From Sphingomonas sp. (GTDB taxonomy: Bacteria; Pseudomonadota; Alphaproteobacteria; Sphingomonadales; Sphingomonadaceae), in NCBI GenBank assembly GCA_030146605.1, contig JASLBO010000556.1, positions 1 to 12,413 on the forward strand: a DNA stretch of 12,413 bases, read 5' to 3'. The notes beneath the pieces were generated by a model. That model searched no databases. It had not been told where the DNA came from and saw nothing but the letters and a program-made list of their open reading frames with translations. A program made the position numbers and the translations under genes. Below are positions 1 through 5,611 of the stretch, piece after piece (position 1 is the stretch's first letter; every line of letters starts with the position of its first letter).

Positions 1-1
1 G

Positions 2-1177
2 CTCGTCGTGCGGCCGACTTCGGAGACGGTGATCGGCGCCGCCTTCTCGCGCTGGATCCAGTCGTGGCGCGACTTGCCGGTGCTGATCAACCAATGGGCC
101 AACGTGGTGCGCTGGGAGATGCGCACGCGGATGTTCCTGCGCACCAGCGAGTTCCTCTGGCAGGAGGGGCACACCGCGCATGCCAGCGAGGCCGAGGCGC
201 GCGAAGAGACGCTCAAGATGCTCGAAGTCTATCGGTCGTTCGCCGAGGATTGCCTCGCGATGCCGGTGGTTGCGGGCGAGAAGCCCGAGAATGAGCGCTT
301 CCCGGGGGCAGTCTCGACCTATTCGATCGAGGCGATGATGCAGGACGGCAAGGCGCTTCAGGCGGGCACCAGCCACTTCCTCGGCACCACTTTCTCCACC
401 GCGCAGAACATCAGGTTCCAGAATGCCGAAGGCGAGCTTGAGCTGGCGCAGACGACCAGCTGGGGCGTCTCCACCCGGATGATCGGCGGCGTGATCATGG
501 TCCATGGCGATGATGACGGGCTGCGCGTGCCGCCGCGCGTCGCGCCGTGGCAGATCGTGATCGTTCCGATGCTGCGCGATCAGCCCGAGGATCAGGCGAT
601 CGTCGATTATTGCAAGACGCTCCAGCAGGAGCTGGCGGCGCTGAGCGCGTTTGGCGAGCCGGTTCGCGCCTTGTTAGACCTGCGCCCGGCCAAGGCGGCG
701 ACCAAGCGCTGGGGCTGGGTCAAGAAGGGCGCGCCGATCGTGATCGAGGTCGGCGGACGCGATGTCGCGGGCGGCAACGTCTCGGTGATCCGCCGCGACC
801 GGCTGTACCGCGAGGACGGCAAGCTCGACAGCGCCGTGGTGCCGCGCGCGCAGCTCGTCGACGAGGCGACCGCGATGCTGGAGAGCGTGCAGCAGACGCT
901 CCACGCGCAGGCCCGCCAGCGAATGGACGCCAATATTCGCCGCGATGTGACCGACTTTGCGGCGCTGGAGAAGGCATTCGAAGGCGAGAAGCCGGGCTGG
1001 GTAGAGGTCAGCTGGGCAAGGCCCGGCGGCGCCGAGCTTGACAAGGTGGTCGAGCGGTTGAAGGCACTCAAGCTCACTTTCCGCAACGTGCCCGGCAATG
1101 CCGCGGTCGCGGAGGGCGCGTGCATCTTCACCGGTGAGCCCGCGGTCGAGCGCATCCTGGTCGCGCGGGCCTATTGA
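2..1177 (+). CDS. proS: Prolyl-tRNA synthetase, short archaeal/eukaryotic-type (5'-truncated by window edge)
   Basis: This enzyme charges tRNA-Pro with proline in the cytoplasm. The reading frame is open to the left edge (codons start at base 2), so an apparent GTG start at base 8 is internal; 391 residues remain, and members of this class are usually about 500 residues, so roughly the first fifth is missing. Class II synthetase signatures are clear: RPTSETVIGAAFSRWIQSWR at the visible N-terminus, the motif 2 region RWEMRTRMFLR followed by EFLWQEGHTAHA, and motif 3 around GVSTRMIGG...GDDDGLRVPPR. An anticodon-binding domain starts at APWQIVIVP, and the protein ends in a short C-terminal domain finishing RILVARAY, with the terminal Tyr typical of this class. 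There is no insertion (editing) domain of the long bacterial type in the visible part. The stop at 1175-1177 lies 4 nt before the next start, suggesting coupling. Confidence 0.95.
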   Translation, partial: LVVRPTSETVIGAAFSRWIQSWRDLPVLINQWANVVRWEMRTRMFLRTSEFLWQEGHTAHASEAEAREETLKMLEVYRSFAEDCLAMPVVAGEKPENERFPGAVSTYSIEAMMQDGKALQAGTSHFLGTTFSTAQNIRFQNAEGELELAQTTSWGVSTRMIGGVIMVHGDDDGLRVPPRVAPWQIVIVPMLRDQPEDQAIVDYCKTLQQELAALSAFGEPVRALLDLRPAKAATKRWGWVKKGAPIVIEVGGRDVAGGNVSVIRRDRLYREDGKLDSAVVPRAQLVDEATAMLESVQQTLHAQARQRMDANIRRDVTDFAALEKAFEGEKPGWVEVSWARPGGAELDKVVERLKALKLTFRNVPGNAAVAEGACIFTGEPAVERILVARAY

Positions 1178-1181
1178 GGCC

Positions 1182-1787
1182 GTGACGGTCCGGTCGCTCT
1201 TCGCGTCGCTGCTGTATCAGAAAGCATTGGGCGACGCGGCGTTGATCGATGAGCTCGAAGGCTCGTGCCTCCAGCTCGCCGAGGACGACCGGGCGGGGCG
1301 CGGCTGGGCGCGGGAGCATGGCTATCAGGGCTATACGTCCTATGCCTCGCTCAACGATCTGCCGACGCGCGATCCCGCATTCGCCGATCTCAAGCGGCTG
1401 CTCGACAAGCATGTCGCCGGGTTCGCCGAGGCCTGTGGGTTCGATCTCGGGGGCAGGAAGCTCAAGCTCGACAGCCTGTGGGTCAATGTTCTCAATGGCG
1501 GCGGCGGGCATAGCGGGCACGTCCATCCGCACAGCGTGATCTCGGGTACGGTCTATGTGGCGTTGCCGCCGGGATCGCGCGGGCTGCGGCTCGAGGATCC
1601 GCGGCTGGCAATGATGATGGCCGCACCCCCGCGCCGCGCCGATGTGGCCGAGCCGCTGCGCAGCTTCGTCGAGGTGATTCCCGCGCCGGGCGACGTGCTG
1701 CTCTGGGAAAGCTGGCTGCGGCACGAGGTTCCGGCCGGATCGGGCAGGGGCAAGCGGATCAGCGTGAGCTTCAACTATCGCTGGTAA
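1182..1787 (+). CDS. Putative 2-oxoglutarate/Fe(II)-dependent oxygenase (TIGR02466-like)
   Basis: The 201-residue protein resembles the small bacterial 2OG-Fe(II) oxygenase family annotated as TIGR02466, whose substrates are unknown. The likely metal-binding region is the cluster H113-V-H115-P-H117 followed by SVISGTVYV (a double-stranded beta-helix strand). A distal H181 sits in ESWLRHEVP, and R192 in GKRISVSFNYRW would bind the 2-oxoglutarate carboxylate. Aromatic residues near the N-terminus (GWAREHGYQGY) are also typical. The GTG at 1182 was chosen because it falls 4 nt after the proS stop and gives the usual N-terminus (VRSLFASLLYQ). The same frame stays open further upstream to 1098, but that stretch overlaps proS and has no family character. 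The spacing implies co-transcription and probably translational coupling with proS. Family assignment is fairly sure; function is unknown. Confidence 0.8.
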   Translation: MTVRSLFASLLYQKALGDAALIDELEGSCLQLAEDDRAGRGWAREHGYQGYTSYASLNDLPTRDPAFADLKRLLDKHVAGFAEACGFDLGGRKLKLDSLWVNVLNGGGGHSGHVHPHSVISGTVYVALPPGSRGLRLEDPRLAMMMAAPPRRADVAEPLRSFVEVIPAPGDVLLWESWLRHEVPAGSGRGKRISVSFNYRW

Positions 1788-1799
1788 CGGGGGAGGGAG

Positions 1800-2840
1800 A
1801 TGCTCGATCGACGGGCGGTACTTGCCGGTGCATTGATGCTCCCCGTGGCTGCCCGGGCCGAGGAGCGATGGGACGCGATCGTCGATCCGCGCACCGGCAC
1901 GCTCGGCAAGGCACTCGAGCAGGCCGCGGCAGCCGGCGGACGGCCGTTCCGCATCCTCGTCCGTGAAGGCATGCTGGTCGAGAAATTGACGGTGACCGTG
2001 CCGAACGTAACGATCGTCGGGAGCGGCAGGGCCACGGTGTTGAGCTTCGGCACCTGGGCCGGGCGCAAGCATCCCGACGGGAACAACTGGGGTACCGGAA
2101 GGACGGGCACACTGACCATCGCCGCGCCGGGGACGACACTGGGCAATCTCACCATCCGCAACAGCTTCGACTATATCGGGGCGAAGCGCGACAGCGCCGG
2201 CAACGGCGCGCAGGCAGTGGCGCTGGTGATAGGACGCGAGGCGGACCGAACGCTGGTCGAGCATTGCTGGCTCGAAGGCTATCAGGACACGCTCTACGTG
2301 CAGGGCCGCTCGCGGATCGCCGATTGCCGGATCGCCGGCGGGGTGGACTTCATCTTCGGGGGCGCGGCGGCGTGGTTCGAGCGCTGCGAGATCGTCACGC
2401 GCTACGTGCCGAACGTTCCGGAATTCGGCTATCTGACCGCGCCGAGCACGCCGCTTGATCAACCCTTCGGCCTGATCTTCTCGCGCTGCCGGCTGACGCG
2501 CGAAGCGGGTGTCCGCGCGCGCTCGACCTGGCTCGGACGGCCGTGGCGCGCCGGCGGCAACATGGCGCTCACCGGCCAATCGGTGTTCCTGGACTGCTGG
2601 ATGGACGCCCACATCAAACGCGAAGGCTGGACCTGGATGGGCTATAAGGGTCCGGAAGGCGAGCAGCGCCGGCTGACCCCGCAGGAGGCGCGGTTGTTCG
2701 AACATGCCAGCCGCGGGCCGGGCGCGGGACCACCCTCGGCGACGCGGCGTTTTCTCGATGCGGCCGACGCAGCACGGTTCACCCGCGCCAATGTGCTGGG
2801 CGGCTGGCACGGGGGTGCACAGGCGCTCGCTTTGCGGTAA
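1800..2840 (+). CDS. Exported pectin methylesterase (pectinesterase, carbohydrate esterase family 8)
   Basis: This enzyme is predicted to de-esterify methylated galacturonate residues in pectin outside the cytoplasm. The 346-residue protein begins with a signal sequence: a twin arginine (R4-R5, in DRRAVLAG), a hydrophobic stretch and a probable cleavage after A18-R-A20. This fits Tat-like export, although the Tat consensus is weak. Parallel beta-helix pectinesterase motifs are intact: GNGAQAV (Q138), GYQDTLY (Q162, D163), GGVDFIFGGAAAWF (D183) and LGRPW (R247, W249). These match the known oxyanion-hole glutamines, catalytic Asp pair and substrate-binding Arg/Trp of the family. The ATG at 1800 has a very purine-rich ribosome site directly before it (GGGGGAGGGAG, 1789-1799) and starts 12 nt after the preceding stop. 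No pectate lyase or uronate pathway gene is present nearby, so the physiological substrate is uncertain; the biochemical class is not. Confidence 0.92.
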   Translation: MLDRRAVLAGALMLPVAARAEERWDAIVDPRTGTLGKALEQAAAAGGRPFRILVREGMLVEKLTVTVPNVTIVGSGRATVLSFGTWAGRKHPDGNNWGTGRTGTLTIAAPGTTLGNLTIRNSFDYIGAKRDSAGNGAQAVALVIGREADRTLVEHCWLEGYQDTLYVQGRSRIADCRIAGGVDFIFGGAAAWFERCEIVTRYVPNVPEFGYLTAPSTPLDQPFGLIFSRCRLTREAGVRARSTWLGRPWRAGGNMALTGQSVFLDCWMDAHIKREGWTWMGYKGPEGEQRRLTPQEARLFEHASRGPGAGPPSATRRFLDAADAARFTRANVLGGWHGGAQALALR

Positions 2841-2870
2841 CCTCGGGCGCGGGGGCGTCTGGAGGAAGCA

Positions 2871-3221
2871 ATGTCTCGGATCATCTTGTTTGCCGGCGCG
2901 CTGGCAGTCACCATCCCCGCCGCGGCGCTCGCCCATCATGGCTGGAGCTCGTACGACGAGACCAAGCCGCTCACCGTCACCGGATCGCTGCAGAAGGTCG
3001 CCTGGGGCAATCCACATGGCAGCGCCGAGATGCGCTGGCAGGGCAAGCAATGGCATGTGGTGCTCGCGCCGGTGGCGCGGATGGAGGCGCGGGGGCTCAG
3101 TTCGTCGATGATCGACAAGGGGCAGACCATCACCCTGACCGGCTATGCCCGCAAGGACGGCACTGCCGAGATGCGAATCGAGCGCGTCAAAGCCGGCGGC
3201 AAGATCGTCGAGCTGCGCTGA
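2871..3221 (+). CDS. Small secreted/periplasmic protein, DUF6152-like
   Basis: The 116-residue protein has a Sec-type signal peptide (SRIILFAGALAVTIPAAALA) with predicted cleavage after A21, so that the mature protein would begin H22-H23-G-W-S. The remainder is beta-rich and contains the features I recall for DUF6152 proteins: the HHG/HHS start, a V-T-G-x-L-x-x-V strand and a central WGNPHG (H49). H62 lies in the following strand. The size suggests a single small barrel of about 95 residues. The start has a good ribosome site (GGAGGA, about 6 nt upstream). It lies 30 nt after the pectinesterase gene and only 3 nt before the next gene, so it is very likely co-expressed with the membrane protein downstream. 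Function is unknown; a metal-binding role is inferred only from the exposed histidines. Confidence 0.8.
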   Translation: MSRIILFAGALAVTIPAAALAHHGWSSYDETKPLTVTGSLQKVAWGNPHGSAEMRWQGKQWHVVLAPVARMEARGLSSSMIDKGQTITLTGYARKDGTAEMRIERVKAGGKIVELR

Positions 3222-3224
3222 GGC

Positions 3225-3710
3225 GTGGAAGCCGCGTTGCTCGCGCTCGCCGGCTGGCTCGACGCGGCGGGGGTGAGCCAATGGGCGCGGGGCGGCGCCC
3301 TGGTCTATCCGGTCGCCAACACCGTGCATCTGCTCGGGCTGGTGATGCTCGTCGGCGGGATCGGGGTGGTCGATCTGCGGCTGGCGGGAGCGTGGCGGAA
3401 CCTCGATGCGGCGGCATTGTCGCGCGCGCTCACCCCCGTGGCGGTCGCCGGGCTCGCCATCCTGACGCTCAGCGGAACGCTGCTGTTCGCGGCGGACGGT
3501 GCCGCTCTGGCGCGATCGACGGTCTTTCACCGCAAGCTGGTGCTGATCGCGCTGGCGCTCGCCAATGCGCTGGCGTTTCGGATCTTGTGGCAGCGCAAAG
3601 TGGATGGGGATGGGGGCTTGCCGCCGCTTGTGGGACGCGGGATGGCGCTGGCGTCGCTGCTGCTGTGGCTCGCAGCGGGCACAGCGGGGCGGCTGATCGC
3701 CTATAGCTGA
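3225..3710 (+). CDS. Small polytopic inner-membrane protein (DUF6644-like; CopD-like layout)
   Basis: This 161-residue hydrophobic protein has about four predicted transmembrane helices, around residues 27-47, 70-90, 104-121 and 136-157. A histidine lies inside the first helix (H35 in NTVHLLGLVMLVGG) and another at the mouth of the third (H102 in VFHRKLVLIAL). This arrangement resembles CopD-type copper membrane proteins and cytochrome-like small membrane proteins. From memory it fits DUF6644, a family seen beside DUF6152. The GTG start at 3225 is 3 nt after the preceding stop and inside that gene's final codons there is no strong ribosome site, so translation probably depends on coupling. 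The gene ends 7 nt before the stop of the convergent PilZ gene. No enzymatic function can be assigned. Confidence 0.7.
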   Translation: MEAALLALAGWLDAAGVSQWARGGALVYPVANTVHLLGLVMLVGGIGVVDLRLAGAWRNLDAAALSRALTPVAVAGLAILTLSGTLLFAADGAALARSTVFHRKLVLIALALANALAFRILWQRKVDGDGGLPPLVGRGMALASLLLWLAAGTAGRLIAYS

Positions 3711-3717
3711 GTGCGGG

Positions 3718-4050
3718 TCAGCAGATCACGAGCGTAAGCGAGCGCATCAGGCTGCGCTCGATCGGCGCGTCGAAGCGGCAGCCGATGTGATTGCCGTCGT
3801 TCCACACTATCGTGGCCGAAACGGGCAGGCTGTCCTGCAGGCGCAGCCAGACCCGTTCGCCTTCGGGATGTTCGCTGGTGCAGGCGAGCCGGCAGCCATA
3901 AACCGAGAGGTCGCGCAGGATCGCGTCGATCGACGTATTGCCCTGCTTGCGGACGGTGGCCCGCGTGACGGTGATGCGATGCCGCGGCTCGCTGCGCTGT
4001 TCTACCAGCGCAGGCCCAACCGTCCGGAATTGCGTAAGTCTGGTCGCCAT
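3718..4050 (-). CDS. PilZ-domain protein (probable cyclic-di-GMP receptor)
   Basis: The 110-residue protein is essentially one PilZ domain. The cyclic-di-GMP binding signature is complete: R19-S-E-P-R23 (RxxxR) near the N-terminus and D47-L-S49-V-Y-G52 (D/NxSxxG) about 25 residues later, followed by the beta-barrel strands ending in HIGCRFDAPI. It should therefore bind the second messenger, but there is no output domain, so it probably acts by binding a partner or is a stand-alone adaptor. The ATG at 4050 has a strong ribosome site (AGGAGGG on the minus strand). It lies 48 nt downstream of glpD on the same strand, so read-through from glpD is possible. Its target process (motility, polysaccharide, biofilm) is not revealed by its neighbours. 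Confidence 0.88.
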   Translation of the reverse strand: MATRLTQFRTVGPALVEQRSEPRHRITVTRATVRKQGNTSIDAILRDLSVYGCRLACTSEHPEGERVWLRLQDSLPVSATIVWNDGNHIGCRFDAPIERSLMRSLTLVIC

Positions 4051-4098
4051 AACCCTCCTGCCCCGCGGAACGCTAGGGGCGGAGTTATCAACAAGTGG

Positions 4099-5556
4099 TT
4101 AAGCGAACCTTTCGGTCCACCACGTAGCGAAGGCGCCGCGCTCCGCCTCGGTGAGGTGCAGGCCGAGCCTGGAGCGGCGGAACAGCGCATCCTCGGGCGT
4201 GCGCGCCCATTCGCGGTGGTGCATCCACCGTGCCTCGATCTCGGTAAAGCCCGCGCCGAACGCTTCGCCCATCGCCGCTTCGTCGTGCACCTCGTCCAGC
4301 ATCTCGCCGAGCAGCGTGCCATAAGCATGCGCCATCCGCCGTGCGCGCTGTTCGCCGAGAAAGGGCCAGCGCGTCCGGACATGCTCGACATGCAGGTCGA
4401 ACCCGGCGATCATCCCGCCGGGGAAGGCACGGGCACGGGTGCGGCAGCGCGGCTCGATGCCGAGCGGGGGGCCGATCTTCTCCATCGCCTCTTCGGCGAG
4501 CGCGCGCGCCGTGGTGATCTTGCCGCCGAAGATCGACAGCAGAGGCGGTCCATCCTTGTCGAGTTCGAGGACATAGTCGCGGGTCACTGCCTGGGCCTTT
4601 GCCGCCCCGTCGTCATGGAGCGGACGCACGCCCGACCAGCTCCAGACCATGTCGGAGGGCGTGATCTGCCGGCTGAAATAGCGGTTCGCGGCGTCGCAGA
4701 GATATTGCGCTTCCTCTTGCGAACAAGTCGCATCCTCGGGTCGCTCGACGGGGATGTCGGTGGTGCCGATCTCGGTAAAGCCGCCCTCATAGGGGACAGC
4801 GAAAACGATGCGCCGGTCCGGTTGCTGGAGGATATAGGCGTGGTCGCCCTCGAACAGCCGCGGCACGACGATATGGCTGCCCTTGATCAGACGAACCTGC
4901 GAACCAGTCGCAACGGACAGGCTATTGATAATCGTTCGCACCCAAGGGCCGGCCGCATTTACCAGCCCGCGCGCCTCGACAAGCCGGCCATCGGAGAGGC
5001 TGGCTTGCCAGAAATCCCCCACGCGCTTCGCGGAGAGCAGTGCGACGCGGGTGGCGATCTCCGCGCCGTGTGCGGCGGCGTCGAGCGCGTTGGCGAGGGT
5101 CAGCCGGGCATCGTCGACCCACGCGTCCGAATAGACGAAACCGCGATGCGTGCCAGCGAGCGGATCGGTGAACAGGGTGTCGCCGGGATCGAGGCTGCGC
5201 GAGCGGGGCAGCGAGGATTTGCCGGCCAGCATATCATAGAGCCACAGCCCGGCACGCACCATCCACCACGGGCGGACCGAATGCGCGTGCGGCAGCACGA
5301 AAGCCATCGGCCGGATCAGATGCGGCGCGGCGGCGAGCAGACGCTCGCGCTCGTGGAGCGCCTCCCGCACGAGGCGGAACTCGTAGGTCTCCAGATAGCG
5401 TAGCCCGCCATGGATCAGCTTGGTCGATGCCGAAGAAGTGTGGCTGGCGAGATCGTCCTTCTCGACGAGCAGCACCTTGAGGCCGGCGAGCGAAGCCTCG
5501 CGTGCGATCGCGCAGCCGTTGATCCCGCCGCCGATGATGAGAAGGTCCCAGGGCAC
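4099..5556 (-). CDS. glpD: Aerobic glycerol-3-phosphate dehydrogenase (FAD-dependent)
   Basis: This enzyme oxidises sn-glycerol-3-phosphate to dihydroxyacetone phosphate at the cytoplasmic membrane and passes the electrons to quinone. It is about 485 residues, close to the roughly 500 of the E. coli enzyme. The N-terminus carries the FAD-binding Rossmann motif DLLIIGGGINGCAIAREAS (GGGxNG at residues 9-14) and the family signature STKLIHGGLRYLE (residues 44-56). Further family blocks are VNAAGPWV, the TEIGTTD region, WSGVRPL and FGGKITTARALAEEAMEKIG, followed by the C-terminal helical domain. No ATG precedes the FAD motif. I chose the GTG at 5556 (VPWDLLIIGGG); a TTG at 5583 is an alternative that adds nine residues. 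It is divergent from rnr with 28-55 nt between starts. No glpK, glpF or glpR lies nearby. Confidence 0.93.
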   Translation of the reverse strand: MPWDLLIIGGGINGCAIAREASLAGLKVLLVEKDDLASHTSSASTKLIHGGLRYLETYEFRLVREALHERERLLAAAPHLIRPMAFVLPHAHSVRPWWMVRAGLWLYDMLAGKSSLPRSRSLDPGDTLFTDPLAGTHRGFVYSDAWVDDARLTLANALDAAAHGAEIATRVALLSAKRVGDFWQASLSDGRLVEARGLVNAAGPWVRTIINSLSVATGSQVRLIKGSHIVVPRLFEGDHAYILQQPDRRIVFAVPYEGGFTEIGTTDIPVERPEDATCSQEEAQYLCDAANRYFSRQITPSDMVWSWSGVRPLHDDGAAKAQAVTRDYVLELDKDGPPLLSIFGGKITTARALAEEAMEKIGPPLGIEPRCRTRARAFPGGMIAGFDLHVEHVRTRWPFLGEQRARRMAHAYGTLLGEMLDEVHDEAAMGEAFGAGFTEIEARWMHHREWARTPEDALFRRSRLGLHLTEAERGAFATWWTERFA

Positions 5557-5574
5557 GGAGTCCGCGTTACGGTG

Positions 5575-5603
5575 TTGGTACAAAGCCCGCGAGTCCCTAT
5601 CTT
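5575..5603 (+). promoter_or_regulatory. Candidate rnr promoter giving a (near) leaderless mRNA
   Basis: TTGGTA (5575-5580) and TATCTT (5598-5603) are separated by exactly 17 nt; each matches 4 of 6 bases of the bacterial -35 and -10 consensus. Transcription would begin around 5610, at or 1-2 nt before the ATG at 5612. The rnr start lacks a recognisable Shine-Dalgarno sequence, which agrees with leaderless translation. The evidence is by eye only, and the boxes overlap the possible TTG start of glpD. Confidence 0.35.
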
Positions 5604-5611
5604 GGTGTCCA

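Noticed and set aside
1128..3530. Very long open frame (800 codons) on the minus strand opposite the oxygenase, pectinesterase and DUF6152-like genes
   Set aside because: The plus-strand genes have intact family motifs across the same span; the minus frame is Arg/Pro/His-rich low-complexity, as expected for the complement of high-G+C coding DNA.
4059..4083. GCCCC/GGGGC stem between glpD and the PilZ gene
   Set aside because: Short stem with a large loop, next to the PilZ ribosome site and without a U-run; likely chance in G+C-rich DNA.
3787..5403. 538-codon plus-strand frame opposite the PilZ gene and glpD
   Set aside because: It is a shadow: no recognisable domain, biased composition, and both minus-strand genes are complete with known motifs.
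5420..5611. Upstream extension of RNase R
   Set aside because: The extension lies inside glpD on the opposite strand and shows no RNase R family character; ATG 5612 gives the usual N-terminus (TRIKIKAGLPTRQQIL).
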